Below are positions 52,466 to 62,526 of a stretch of 64,000 nucleotides of DNA, in pieces. The stretch is from Silicimonas sp963779765 (GTDB lineage Bacteria > Pseudomonadota > Alphaproteobacteria > Rhodobacterales > Rhodobacteraceae), in NCBI GenBank assembly GCA_963779765.1, contig CAVZZP010000002.1, positions 372,001 through 436,000 on the forward strand. The letters run 5' to 3'. Positions within the stretch are counted from its first letter, which is position 1. Each line of letters begins with the position of its first letter. The notes beneath the pieces are model-generated. The model saw only the letters and a list, made by a program, of their open reading frames with translations. It was not told where the DNA came from and ran no database searches. A program made the translations under genes and the position numbers.

Positions 52466-52539
52466 GGGCCGGAAAATCAGCGGTCCTTCTAGGGCGGGGA
52501 CGGCAGGGGCGCAAGCGGAAACGGGCGTTCCGGAGGGCG

Positions 52540-53364
52540 TCAGATGGCGCGGGCCAGAGCATCTTCACTGGCCACGGTCCAGCCCGAGACGCCGCGGCGG
52601 AAGAAGTGGATTTCTCCGGTCTCGAACTGCGCCTTTCCTTCGGGGACCGCCATCTGCATCACCTTCAGCTTGTCGCCTTTGGCGTCGATCACCGCGAAAT
52701 CGTTCGGCTCGCCTCGCACACGCGACGAAAGGCCGGTCCCGGTGTGAATCTGAAGGGTCTGCTGGACGCCCTTGCGCGCCACGAAGGGCTCGACCCGCCA
52801 GTGGTGCAGGTGCCCCGACAGGATGACGTGGGGACCGCAGTGCGACCACGTTTCAAGCGCGTCGGGAGCGCACAGCATCAGCTTCTTCTCGATCAGTTCG
52901 GCGTGATGAAACGGATGATGCGCGACGATGATGACCGTCTTGCGGCCGACATTGCGCGTGATGTGCTCGGCGATGCGGTCGATCTGGGCAGCGGTGACCT
53001 TGCCTCGCTGGTGCGCCCGGGGGTCTGTGGTATCGAGGCCGACGACTTCGACGCCGGGATAGCTGCGCACCGGCTCGCGATCCTCAGCGATGAACTTGGA
53101 GTAGGCTGCGTAGGGCGCAAATAACCGGGAGGTCAGGTTGTAGAGCGGAATGTCGTGATTTCCCGGAACCGCAAGCCAAGGCACCTCGAGCCGATCCATG
53201 AACTCTCGAGCCGGTCGGAACTGCGAGGCGCGGGCTCGCTGGACGAAATCCCCCGCCATCACGACAAGGTCCGGGCTGGCCTGGCGGATCGCATCGGACA
53301 GCGGGACGAGAAGGTCGGGCCGCTCCCGCCCGAAGTGCAGGTCGGAGATCTGGACCAGCCTCAT
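52540..53364 (-). CDS. Metallophosphoesterase
   Basis: A 274-residue calcineurin-like phosphoesterase. The five metal motifs are visible: D-L-H-F-G, G-D-F, G-N-H-D, a His in V-A-H-H-P-F and G-H-L-H-H-W. Close to the 3',5'-cyclic-nucleotide phosphodiesterase (CpdA) and related groups, but the substrate cannot be assigned. Its ATG overlaps the lipid kinase stop (4 bp), so the two genes are coupled. Confidence 0.85.
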   Translation of the reverse strand: MRLVQISDLHFGRERPDLLVPLSDAIRQASPDLVVMAGDFVQRARASQFRPAREFMDRLEVPWLAVPGNHDIPLYNLTSRLFAPYAAYSKFIAEDREPVRSYPGVEVVGLDTTDPRAHQRGKVTAAQIDRIAEHITRNVGRKTVIIVAHHPFHHAELIEKKLMLCAPDALETWSHCGPHVILSGHLHHWRVEPFVARKGVQQTLQIHTGTGLSSRVRGEPNDFAVIDAKGDKLKVMQMAVPEGKAQFETGEIHFFRRGVSGWTVASEDALARAI

Positions 53365-54284
53365 CCCGCGGGAACCAGCACCTGCACGGCGTCCTTCAGG
53401 ACCTTGAAGCGATAGGGACCCTTCATCCGCTCGTTCTCGCCATCGCGCGCGACAAGCCGCTCGGCCCGACGCGTTTCGATAACGACCTCTTCCCCGGTGA
53501 GAAGGGTGAAGTCGTGGTCCTTGCGGGCGCCGCGAAACGCGACCTTGAGCGCGCGCCAGATCAGCATCAGCCGTCCGCTGTCGGGCGCGATCATCACGGC
53601 GAACTTGCCGTCGCGCACAGCGTCGGCGCCGTCGAGCTCGTACTCTTCAAGCTGGTAGGCACAGATGCCGACGAAGACCATCGGGGTCTTGGCCCGGACC
53701 TTCTTGCCGTCAACGGTGACCGCCATCGTCAGGGGCTTGTAGAGTGTAATCATGGCCTTGAGGACGGACCAGTAGGCCGCGACACGGCTGCGGCCCCAGG
53801 TCTTGTAGACGTCCTCACGCTCTTTCAGGATCATCGCGTAGGCGCCGATGCTGGCGTTGTTTATGAACACCTTGCCATTCACCTCGCCAAGCGTGGCGGG
53901 CTCCGTCCGGCCAGAGCGGATCACCTCGACCGCCTCGTCGAATTCCTCTGGAATCTCAAGGCTGCGGGCGAAGAAGTTGAAAGTGCCGAGGGGCAAGACG
54001 CCCATATTCACACCAGAGTCCACAAGGCCCGCCGCCACGCCGCATATGGTGCCGTCCCCGCCCGCCGCCACGACGGTCGTGAAGCCGTTCCGCGCCGCTG
54101 CGCGCGCGATTTCGGTCAGATCGTCGCCAGGCGAGACAGAATGCACCTCGAGCGACCGTCCGGTGATCGAGAGCGCCTCTTCAAGCCGCGAGGCGCAATC
54201 GGACCCCTCGCCAGTGCCGGAGCCCTGGTTGACGATCGCGTAAATGGCGCCGGTGTCCGCGTCCGGTTGGGTCTGGAGGTTCAT
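53361..54284 (-). CDS. Diacylglycerol kinase-catalytic domain lipid kinase
   Basis: A 307-residue kinase of the DagK_cat/YegS group. The nucleotide motif is A-A-G-G-D-G-T-I, followed by L-P-L-G-T-F-N-F-F-A-R and later V-F-I-N-N-A-S-I-G-A. It should phosphorylate diacylglycerol or a sphingoid-type lipid. It is followed by the phosphoesterase with a 4-bp overlap, so a lipid kinase and a phosphatase-fold enzyme are made together. tRNA-Leu lies just upstream. Confidence 0.85.
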   Translation of the reverse strand: MNLQTQPDADTGAIYAIVNQGSGTGEGSDCASRLEEALSITGRSLEVHSVSPGDDLTEIARAAARNGFTTVVAAGGDGTICGVAAGLVDSGVNMGVLPLGTFNFFARSLEIPEEFDEAVEVIRSGRTEPATLGEVNGKVFINNASIGAYAMILKEREDVYKTWGRSRVAAYWSVLKAMITLYKPLTMAVTVDGKKVRAKTPMVFVGICAYQLEEYELDGADAVRDGKFAVMIAPDSGRLMLIWRALKVAFRGARKDHDFTLLTGEEVVIETRRAERLVARDGENERMKGPYRFKVLKDAVQVLVPAG

Positions 54285-54351
54285 CTGGGTGTCCTGTCTG
54301 AGCGGCAGGACAACGCGATCCCCGTTCGGCGGTTCCGGGCGAAAGGGTCGT

Positions 54352-54436
54352 TGGTGCGGGTGAAGGGACTCGAACCCCCACGCCTTGCGGCGCCAGAACC
54401 TAAATCTGGTGCGTCTACCAGTTTCGCCACACCCGC
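54352..54436 (-). tRNA. tRNA-Leu (anticodon UAG)
   Basis: An 85-base tRNA on the minus strand with encoded CCA. The acceptor stem GCGGGTG/CACCCGC is perfect, the anticodon stem CCAGA/TCTGG encloses TTTAGGT with anticodon TAG, and the long variable arm CGCCGCAAGGCG marks it as leucine. The T loop reads GGTTCGAGTCC. It reads CUA and probably other CUN codons. Confidence 0.96.
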
Positions 54437-54555
54437 ATCCGGGGCGTCATGTAGCAATTCCCCTCAGGTCTGGCGAGAGGATTTTCCCACCCCTTCCCTC
54501 TCGCCCTCGATGCGCAAGTTACCTATAAGTCTGGCGAACCTTTCGGAGAGCGCAG

Positions 54556-55341
54556 ATGACCGGTCCCACATCCCCACAGGAGATTGCGAAGTACGCCGCC
54601 GCGCGGCAGGCCGCGACCCACGTCGAGGGGGGCATGAAGGTGGGCCTCGGCACCGGATCGACGGCGGCCTGGCTTGTCAGACGGCTTGGCGAGCGCGTGC
54701 GCAACGAGGGCTTGCAGATCGTCGGCGTTCCGACGTCATCGGCCACGGCCGCCCTCGCGCGTGAGGTCGGCGTGCCGGTGGCCACGCTCGACGAGGCACG
54801 CTGGCTAGACCTGACCATCGACGGGGCGGATGAGTGCGACGCCGAACTGAACCTCATCAAGGGCGGCGGCGGGGCGCTTCTCCAGGAAAAGATCGTCGCG
54901 ACCGCCTCGGACCGGATGATCGTCATCGCCGACGCGACCAAGAGGGTCGAGAAGCTGGGCGCCTTTCCCCTGCCCGTCGAGGTTGTCGGCTTCGGCCTGA
55001 ACACGACCAAGATGCTGCTTGAGGAAATGCTCGAGGGGCTGGACGTCATGGGCAACAAGGCCGTGCCGCGGATGAAGGACGGCACGCTTTTCGTCACCGA
55101 CGAAGGCAACCACATCCTCGACCTGCACCTCGGCCGGATCGGTAACGCGCGCCAGTTGGCGTTGATCCTGAACCAGGTGCCGGGGGTGGTCGAAAACGGG
55201 CTTTTCATCGATATCTGCGACGTGATCGTGACGGGGCATGGCGACGGCACGGTCGAGACGCGAGACATCAACTCGGGCGAGACGGGTCGCATGATCCACG
55301 AGGTCGCGACGGACAACGTGTTCGTCGACATCGCCGACTGA
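54556..55341 (+). CDS. rpiA: Ribose-5-phosphate isomerase A
   Basis: A 261-residue RpiA interconverting ribose 5-phosphate and ribulose 5-phosphate. Signatures are V-G-L-G-T-G-S-T-A-A-W, D-L-T-I-D-G-A-D-E-C-D and K-G-G-G-G-A-L-L-Q-E-K. GGAGAG lies just before the ATG. Its stop shares a base with the gor start (TGATG), so the two are translationally coupled. No break. Confidence 0.95.
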   Translation: MTGPTSPQEIAKYAAARQAATHVEGGMKVGLGTGSTAAWLVRRLGERVRNEGLQIVGVPTSSATAALAREVGVPVATLDEARWLDLTIDGADECDAELNLIKGGGGALLQEKIVATASDRMIVIADATKRVEKLGAFPLPVEVVGFGLNTTKMLLEEMLEGLDVMGNKAVPRMKDGTLFVTDEGNHILDLHLGRIGNARQLALILNQVPGVVENGLFIDICDVIVTGHGDGTVETRDINSGETGRMIHEVATDNVFVDIAD

Positions 55342-56798
55342 TGGCCTACGACGTCGATCTCTTCGTCATCGGCGGCGGTTCGGGCGGCGTCCGCGCAGCA
55401 CGCACGTCGGCGCAAGCGGGCGCCCGCGTCGCGCTGGCCGAGGACAGCCGGATGGGCGGCACCTGCGTCATTCGGGGCTGCGTGCCGAAGAAACTGATGG
55501 TCTTCGCATCCGAGTTCCGCGAGCAGGTGAAGCTCGCCCACGAATACGGCTGGTCGGCCGAGCCCGGCACCTTCGCCTGGCCTGTCTTCCGCGCGAGGCT
55601 CCACTCCGAACTCGACCGGCTGGAACAGATCTATCGCGGCATCCTAGAGAGGAACGAGGTCGTCATCCACGATGCGCGAGCCAGGGTGACGGGACCGAAC
55701 GAGGTCGAACTCGATACCGGCGAGACGATCAGTGCGAAGCACATCCTGATCGCCACCGGCGGCCATCCTGTCCGGCCCGACATGCAGAATGCCGAATTGG
55801 GGCTGGTTTCGGACGACATCTTCCTTCTCGAAGAGCTTCCGAAGTCGCTTCTCATCATCGGCGGCGGCTACATCGCCTGCGAGTTCGCCTGCATCCTGAA
55901 CGGTCTCGGCGTCGAGGTGACCCAGTTCTATCGCGGCGCGCAGATCCTCAGGGGCTTCGACGAAGAGGCGCGCGGTCTTCTGGCCGAGGCGATGCGGGAA
56001 CAGGGGATCGACCTTCACCTCGGCACCAACCTCGTCGAGATGTGCCCTGCCGCGTCGCGCCCCTCCGGTGCGGCCGAAATGGGGGCACCGGTGGAATTCG
56101 GAGGCTCGTCGGGCCTCGGGCCGGAGCCAGAGGCCGACCCCTCGTCCGAAGCGGGCAATCCCGTGTGGGTCAAGGCGACGAACGGGAAGGAGCAGGTGTT
56201 CGACCACGTCCTCTTCGCTACGGGTCGCCAACCGAACGCGACGGGCCTCGGCCTCGAGGAGTTGGGCGTCAAGGTCAACCGCCGCGGAGCGATCGAAGTC
56301 GACGACTACAGCCGAACCGCTGTCCCGTCGATCTGGGCCATCGGCGACGTGACCGATCGCATTCAGCTGACCCCCGTGGCGATCCGAGAGGGCGCGGCCT
56401 TCACCGAAACGGTCTTCAAGGACAATCCGACGAAACCCGATCACGACCTCGTCCCTTCGGCCGTCTTCACGCAGCCCGAGCTGGGGACCGTGGGGCTGAC
56501 CGAAGAGCAGGCGCGCGACCAGGAAGAGGTCGAGGTCTACTGCACCTCGTTCCGCCCGATGAAGTCGGCCTTCGCCGGACGACCGCACCGAGTGCTGATG
56601 AAACTCGTCGTCTCGAAGGCCAGCCGGAAGGTCCTGGGGTGCCACATCGTCGCGGATGGCGCGGGCGAGTTGATCCAGATGGTCGGCATCGCGGTCAAGG
56701 CAGGGCTGACGAAAGAGGACTTCGACCGTACCGTGGCGGTCCACCCGACCATTTCCGAGGAGCTGGTGACGATGCACGCTCCCGTCAGAACAGCTTGA
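55341..56798 (+). CDS. gor: Glutathione-disulfide reductase
   Basis: A 485-residue flavoprotein reducing glutathione disulfide with NADPH. The FAD motif is V-I-G-G-G-S-G-G, the redox pair is in G-G-T-C-V-I-R-G-C-V-P-K (Cys42, Cys47), the second nucleotide motif is I-I-G-G-G-Y-I-A-C-E-F-A, and the catalytic His-Glu pair is in V-H-P-T-I-S-E-E. An insertion of about 30 residues at 236-265 is rich in G, P, E and S and is unusual for Gor. Coupled to rpiA; NADPH from pntAB elsewhere may supply it. Confidence 0.9.
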   Translation: MAYDVDLFVIGGGSGGVRAARTSAQAGARVALAEDSRMGGTCVIRGCVPKKLMVFASEFREQVKLAHEYGWSAEPGTFAWPVFRARLHSELDRLEQIYRGILERNEVVIHDARARVTGPNEVELDTGETISAKHILIATGGHPVRPDMQNAELGLVSDDIFLLEELPKSLLIIGGGYIACEFACILNGLGVEVTQFYRGAQILRGFDEEARGLLAEAMREQGIDLHLGTNLVEMCPAASRPSGAAEMGAPVEFGGSSGLGPEPEADPSSEAGNPVWVKATNGKEQVFDHVLFATGRQPNATGLGLEELGVKVNRRGAIEVDDYSRTAVPSIWAIGDVTDRIQLTPVAIREGAAFTETVFKDNPTKPDHDLVPSAVFTQPELGTVGLTEEQARDQEEVEVYCTSFRPMKSAFAGRPHRVLMKLVVSKASRKVLGCHIVADGAGELIQMVGIAVKAGLTKEDFDRTVAVHPTISEELVTMHAPVRTA

Positions 56799-56859
56799 AA
56801 ATCAATGCTGGAAAGGTCACCTAGCACGTCAAGGACAGCAAACGGACAAAGGACGACGC

Positions 56860-57960
56860 ATGGCCGGTAAGAATGGCGGACCCTGGGGCGGCGGCGGCGG
56901 CGACGACCGCGGCCCGCGGCGGCCCGACAGGGACAGCCCGCAGATCCCCGAGATCGACGAGATCATGAAGCGCGGACAGGAGCGCCTGAAGGTGCTCATG
57001 GGCGGGCGCGGCGGCGGAAATCGCGGCGGCGACGGACCGGGACTGTCGAAGGGCACCGTCGGCCTTGGCCTGCTGGCGCTTGTTGCGGTCTGGGCGTTCG
57101 CCTCGTTCTATACGGTGCGGCCGGAAGAGAAGTCGGTCGAGCTGTTCCTCGGGAAGCAAAGCGGGATCGGCGAGCCGGGCCTGAACTTCGCGCCCTGGCC
57201 GCTGGTCACTTACGAGGTGATCCCCGTCACACGCGAACAGTCCGAGGACATCGGGATGGGGCGTGACGGCGACAACGGCCTGATGCTGACCACCGACGAA
57301 AACATCCTCGACATCGACTTCCAGGTCGTCTGGAACATCAACAACCCCGCGCAGTACCTCTTCAACCTCCGCGACGGTCCCGAAACGGTGCGCGCGGTGT
57401 CGGAATCGGCGATGCGCGAAATCGTTGCAGGGTCCCAATTGGCGCCTCTTTTGAACCGCGACCGCGCCCTGACCGCGCAGCGCGCCGAGGAGTTGATCCA
57501 GTCGACGCTCGACAGCTATCAGGCAGGGATCACCATCGTCCGCGTCAACCTCAACAAGGCGGACCCGCCAAGCGAAGTCATCGACGCTTTCCGCGACGTA
57601 CAAGCGGCCGAGCAGGAGCGCGACCGTCTGGAGCGCCAGGCCGACGCCTATGCGAACCGCGTGCTGGCCGAGGCGCGCGGTCAATCGGCGCAGGTTCTCG
57701 AGGCGGCAGAAGGCTATCGGGCCCAGGTCGTGAACGAGGCCATGGGTGAAGCAAGCCGGTTCCTCGCGGTCCTGAACGAATATCAGCAGGCCCCGGAGGT
57801 CACGCGACGCCGCCTTTACATCGAGACGCTCGAGAAGGTGCTGGGAGACGTCGACAAGATCATCCTCGACGAGAACTCGAGCGGCGGCCAGGGCGTGGTG
57901 CCATACTTGCCGCTGAACGAATTGCGCCGCGGCGCTCCCACCACCGGCGGAGGAAATTGA
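56860..57960 (+). CDS. hflK: FtsH protease modulator HflK
   Basis: A 366-residue SPFH/band-7 protein with a Gly/Asp/Arg-rich cytoplasmic N-terminus, one membrane helix near residues 67-85, and a periplasmic SPFH domain (A-S-F-Y-T-V-R-P-E-E-K-S-V-E). The coiled-coil end (A-Q-V-L-E-A-A-E-G-Y-R-A-Q) fits HflK. It forms a ring with HflC around FtsH and limits its proteolysis. hflC starts one base after the stop. AAGGACG precedes the ATG. Confidence 0.95.
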   Translation: MAGKNGGPWGGGGGDDRGPRRPDRDSPQIPEIDEIMKRGQERLKVLMGGRGGGNRGGDGPGLSKGTVGLGLLALVAVWAFASFYTVRPEEKSVELFLGKQSGIGEPGLNFAPWPLVTYEVIPVTREQSEDIGMGRDGDNGLMLTTDENILDIDFQVVWNINNPAQYLFNLRDGPETVRAVSESAMREIVAGSQLAPLLNRDRALTAQRAEELIQSTLDSYQAGITIVRVNLNKADPPSEVIDAFRDVQAAEQERDRLERQADAYANRVLAEARGQSAQVLEAAEGYRAQVVNEAMGEASRFLAVLNEYQQAPEVTRRRLYIETLEKVLGDVDKIILDENSSGGQGVVPYLPLNELRRGAPTTGGGN

Positions 57961-57961
57961 C

Positions 57962-58969
<1,008 letters not shown>

Positions 58970-58989
58970 CGCGACAGGAGGACGGCGGC

Positions 58990-59181
58990 ATGACCCTCGT
59001 CCTCCTCGGCATCGGATTGGTGCTTGTCTTCGAGGGTTTGGTGCTGGCACTTCTGCCGAACCGGCTGGAAGAGTTGATCCGGATGATCACGGAGATACCG
59101 ATAGAAACGCGCCGGGCCTATGGGCTCGGCGCCGTAGCACTGGGCGTCCTTCTGGTTTGGCTTGCTCAGACCTTCGGCTGA
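58990..59181 (+). CDS. DUF2065 small membrane protein
   Basis: A 63-residue protein with two membrane helices (about 3-22 and 42-60) and the linker L-P-N-R-L-E-E-L-I-R-M-I-T-E-I-P, the DUF2065 signature. It lies 20 bp after hflC, the usual place for this family, so it may be a small partner of HflKC. ACAGGAGG-type site upstream. The Do-like protease often next in this cluster is missing here. Confidence 0.85.
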   Translation: MTLVLLGIGLVLVFEGLVLALLPNRLEELIRMITEIPIETRRAYGLGAVALGVLLVWLAQTFG

Positions 59182-59184
59182 CGG

Positions 59185-59445
59185 CTAGTGCCCCATTTCC
59201 TGCGGCGCCGAGCTGATGCCGGCCTTCGGGATGGCGTCGCCTTTTTCGTACTTGTCGAGAAGCTTGTGGGCCCGCGCCTCGGCCTTTCGAATGCGCATGG
59301 CGGTCAGGTACGTCTCTTGTAGCGTCGGAGAGGTGGAGCCGATCTCGTCGGCCATCCTCTTCTCGATGGTGTCGAGCCCGGTCCGCTCCATGATCTCGGT
59401 CGTTCGCTTCGCCAGCCCGTCGGCCACCTCTTCAAGTATCGACAT
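59185..59445 (-). CDS. Small helical protein of unknown function, 86 residues
   Basis: An 86-residue, largely helical, charged protein: M-S-I-L-E-E-V-A-D-G-L-A-K-R-T at the start, then A-R-A-H-K-L-L-D-K-Y. No membrane segment. AAGGTGG is 4 bases before the ATG. It converges on the DUF2065 gene. No family recognised. Confidence 0.6.
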   Translation of the reverse strand: MSILEEVADGLAKRTTEIMERTGLDTIEKRMADEIGSTSPTLQETYLTAMRIRKAEARAHKLLDKYEKGDAIPKAGISSAPQEMGH

Positions 59446-59577
59446 ATTCCCACCTTTGCTGGATCTTGCCTCGCCCTAACGCGCCTTTGTGGCCGAAACT
59501 GGGACAAAGGGCGGAAAACGCGCGAAACATGCCGCAGCGAGACTTGCGTCCGCACGGCCCGCAGCGTTGTTAGGCGC

Positions 59578-60953
59578 ATGTTTCTTTCAGTCTTCGAGAT
59601 GTTCAAGGTGGGCGTCGGCCCTTCGTCGTCCCACACCATGGGGCCGATGGTGGCGGCTGCGCGGTTCCTCGACCTTTTGCGCGCCTCGGCCTTCACGGCC
59701 TTCGGTGTGCGCGCTTCGCTTCACGGCTCGCTGGCCTTCACGGGCGTCGGTCATGCGACGGATCGCGCGGTGATCCTCGGCCTGGCAGGGTTCAGGCCCG
59801 ACAGCTATGACGCGGAGCGCGCGGAGGCCGAACTTGCACGTGTGGCGGCGGAGCGGACGGTGACGCCCGAGGGGCTGCCGGCGCTGGCCTTCGACCCCGC
59901 GTCGGACCTCGTGTTCGACTATGGGCCTCCCCTGCCCGGCCATGCGAACGGGATGATCCTGCGGGCGACGGACGCGCAAGGCGACGTGATCCTGTCCGAG
60001 ACCTACTATTCGGTCGGGGGTGGATTCGTGCTTGACGGAACAGGAGCTTGCCTCCGGCGGCGATACCGACCGGGGACCGCCGGTGCCCTATCCGTTCCGC
60101 TCTGCGGCAGAGATGCTGGAGATGTGCCGGGCGTCGGGGCTGTCGATCGCGGAGATGAAGCGGGCGAACGAAATGTCGCGCGGGACGGCCGAGGCGCTGG
60201 ACCGGGGGCTGGCGCGGATTTGGGAAGTGATGAAGGGGACGATGGACCGGGGGCTGGCCACGGACGGGATCCTTCCGGGCGGGCTGAACGTCAAGCGGAG
60301 GGCTCCGGCGATCCTGCGGGCGCTCGAGGCCGAGAGGGGGCGGAACCTGACGGCGCCGCATGTCATCAACGACTGGATCTCGACCTATGCCATGGCGGTG
60401 AACGAGGAAAATGCCGCGGGAGGTCAAGTGGTTACGGCTCCGACCAACGGGGCGGCGGGGGTGATTCCGGCGACGATCCGCTACTGGCTCGACCATGTGC
60501 CGGGGGCGTCGCAGGCAAGGGTGCCGGAGTTCCTGCTGACGGCGGCGGCGGTGGGGGGGCTGATCAAGTTCAACGCGTCGATCTCGGGCGCCGAATGCGG
60601 CTGCCAGGCGGAGGTCGGATCGGCAGCGGCGATGGCGGCGGCGGGGCTGGCGGCCGTTCTGGGGGGTAGCCCGGAACAGGTTGAGAATGCTGCGGAAATC
60701 GCCCTGGAACATCACCTCGGGATGACCTGCGACCCGGTGCGGGGGCTGGTCCAGGTGCCCTGCATCGAGCGCAACGGACTGGGGGCGATCAAGGCGGTCT
60801 CGGCCGCCTCGCTGGCGCTGCGGGGGGACGGAATCCCACCTTGTTCCACTGGACGCGGCCATCGAGACGATGCGCCAGACCGGGGCCGACATGAGCGAGA
60901 AATACAAGGAAACGGCGCTCGGCGGGCTGGCGGTCAACGTGCCGAACTGCTGA
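59578..60953 (+). CDS. sdaA: L-serine ammonia-lyase (Fe-S type), two frameshifts
   Basis: One-chain Fe-S L-serine dehydratase, about 457 residues after repair, converting serine to pyruvate and ammonia. The beta domain starts MFLSVFEMFKVGVGPSSSHT. The alpha domain has G-A-E-C-G-C-Q-A-E-V-G and G-M-T-C-D-P-V-R-G-L-V-Q-V-P-C for the 4Fe-4S cluster. Two breaks: an extra C at 60031 (restores G-F-V-L-T-E-Q-E-L) and in CCC at 60835-60837 (restores H-L-V-P-L-D-A-A). The end N-V-P-N-C is the expected C-terminal tail. The breaks are probably sequence errors. Confidence 0.9.
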
Positions 60954-61033
60954 GGCTACGGGGCCCGGGTCGGCGTCCCGGGGGCGGGGTCGTCAACCCT
61001 CTGATTTGTCTGGATTCCGAGAGAAACGTCCCA

Positions 61034-61076
61034 TCGGTATCACGTCGGTATTGCGTCGGTATCGCGTCGGTGCGGG
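61034..61076. repeat. 11-bp tandem repeat, about 4 copies
   Basis: TCGGTATCACG, TCGGTATTGCG, TCGGTATCGCG, TCGGTGCGGG, head to tail in the 278-bp gap 60954-61231 between sdaA and the XRE gene. The unit equals one helix turn. It could be a protein-binding array or a slippage product. Confidence 0.6.
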
Positions 61077-61176
61077 TTGGATGGGCGGTAGGGGGCGAGG
61101 CGAGGGATATGGCTGACCAACTTTCGACACACAGGTCGTTAACCTACTTGGGGCGGGAGAAAATTAACCCACGTGG

Positions 61177-61205
61177 TTGACACGCCGGCCCTGACACCAC
61201 ATATT
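61177..61205 (+). promoter_or_regulatory. Sigma-70-like promoter of the XRE gene
   Basis: TTGACA (-35, perfect) with 17-base spacing to CATATT (-10). The transcript would begin about 20 bp before the XRE ATG. CCACGTGG, an 8-bp palindrome, overlaps the upstream edge of the -35 box and may be an operator. Confidence 0.6.
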
Positions 61206-61231
61206 GCGCCGAGAAACCAAGGAGGCACACC

Positions 61232-61602
61232 ATGACTACTGAAATCGGGAAGAGAGTTGCGGAAACTGAGAATTGATCGAGATCAGCGCCTTTACGATAT
61301 GTCCCATCGTCTCGAGAAATCGTCGGCATTCATCTCTGCCGTTGAGCGTGGCTCCAAGAGCCCACCCTCAGGCTTTGAAGAACTCGTCATCGTCGCCTAC
61401 CAGCTTGCTGGTGATGCCGCCAAAGCCCTGCGCCAAGCCGCAGACCGGTCGCGAAAGGCATTTACAGTCGAGGCGCAGACGCCTCTGGAACGCGATGCAG
61501 CGGGGCTGATGGCCCGCCGGATGAGCTCGAAGATGGACGCCCTTACCCCCCGATGAGCTGGAAAAAATTCTTGCCATCCTGCGCAAGGGAGACACTGACT
61601 GA
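61232..61602 (+). CDS. XRE-type HTH regulator, two frameshifts
   Basis: About 122 residues after repair: MTTEIGKRVRKLRIDRDQRL opens an XRE/Cro helix-turn-helix (S-S-A-F-I-S-A-V-E-R-G is the recognition helix region). The end reads D-E-L-E-K-I-L-A-I-L-R-K-G-D-T-D. Breaks: an extra T at 61257-61258 and one C in the CCCCCC run at 61546-61551. A perfect AAGGAGG precedes the ATG. It is paired with an ImmA-like peptidase gene, as in ICE and prophage regulatory cassettes. The breaks may be errors or real decay. Confidence 0.75.
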
Positions 61603-61633
61603 TCAGCGGTATGTCGGATTCAGGGCACCGGCG

Positions 61634-62146
61634 ATGAGCTGGGCGCAGGTGGACGCTGCGGCAGACAGCGTTCGAGCTAGCTTCCGGCTTGTCGATATGC
61701 CCTCTTTCCGGTGGTCGATATTGTCGAGAAGCTGCTGGCCAACCGCTTTGATGAGATCGGCTTTGAAATCTCCACCCCGCGCCGAGATGGACGGTGCCGA
61801 GGGGCTGACTTGCCCGAGAGGGAAGTTCATCCGCATCCGGCGGGGATGTGTATGAGGAAGGCTGCACGGGCGGCGTGCGCGCCCGGTTCACCTTGCACAC
61901 GAGCTAGGCCACCTCCTGCTTCACACCGATGCGGAAAAGCCGCTCGCGCGGGCGCTGTCCGCTGAGCAGCTCAAGCCGTTCCGGTCGGCAGAGAAACAGG
62001 CGAACCGCTTCGCTAGCACGCTCCTCATGCCCGCGCGACACATCTCCATGTTCGACAGTGCGGAGCAGCTGATGGAGAGGTTCGGAGTGTCGCGTCCTGC
62101 TGCCAGCTACCGCCTTCAAGACCTTCAGAAGAGGGGGTCGCCATAA
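61634..62146 (+). pseudogene. ImmA/IrrE-type metallopeptidase, about five indels
   Basis: Fragments in all three frames spell an ImmA/IrrE peptidase: M-S-W-A-Q-V-D-A-A-A-D, V-V-D-I-V-E-K-L-L-A-N-R-F, E-M-D-G-A-E-G-L-T-C-P, H-E-L-G-H-L-L-L-H (zinc motif) and a C-terminal R-L-Q-D-L-Q-K-R-G-S-P. The indels sum to zero modulo 3 over 513 bp. Family members cleave the partner XRE repressor to switch on mobile-element genes. The density of breaks is well above the rest of the window, so either a decayed gene or poor sequence here. Confidence 0.7.
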
Positions 62147-62314
62147 CGAAAGAAGGCTCAGGTTGCCGCCCGAGCCTCCCATCAGAATTCTTCATCGTGC
62201 ATCAGGGGCTTGACGATGCAGAGCCTCCCGGAAGCGCAAATCAGTCTCCTCAACAGGGCTGCATTTAGCGCATTCCGGGTCAAAGGCAAGATACGCCCCG
62301 AAGTGGAGAGTGTA

Positions 62315-62452
62315 ATGACCATGCGTCACACACCCCCTCCGCCGGGTTTCCGGTATGTCTTCCGCCCTTGGCGGACATGCCCGAAGACCGGCACCCGGCT
62401 CTACGCGAGAGCGTTCGGGCTGCGGGCGTGGCCTATTCTGATCCCTGAATAG
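62315..62452 (+). CDS. Small protein, 45 residues, mobile-region type
   Basis: A 45-residue protein starting MTMRHTPPPPGFRYVFRPW, continuing with T-C-P-K-T-G-T-R-L-Y-A-R-A-F-G-L-R-A-W-P. GGAGAG precedes the ATG by 5 bases. This kind of small Arg/Pro/Trp-rich protein is, to my memory, found in accessory regions of Rhodobacteraceae. Function unknown; it lies between the XRE/ImmA cassette and another small ORF. Confidence 0.55.
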   Translation: MTMRHTPPPPGFRYVFRPWRTCPKTGTRLYARAFGLRAWPILIPE

Positions 62453-62471
62453 CCACCTCACCTAGATCGAC

Positions 62472-62496
62472 GGGAGGCGCGGTGAGCGCGCCTCCC
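62472..62496. terminator. Hairpin, 10-bp perfect stem
   Basis: GGGAGGCGCG/CGCGCCTCCC around GTGAG, 20 bp after the 45-residue ORF and 30 bp before the 37-residue ORF. It may end the upstream transcript. No U tract. Confidence 0.5.
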
Positions 62497-62526
62497 ACCC
62501 TCAACGCACAAGTAAAGGAAAGAAAG

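Noticed and set aside
61034..61076. CRISPR array
   Set aside because: Repeats are 11 bp and directly abutting, with no spacers and no cas genes anywhere in the window.
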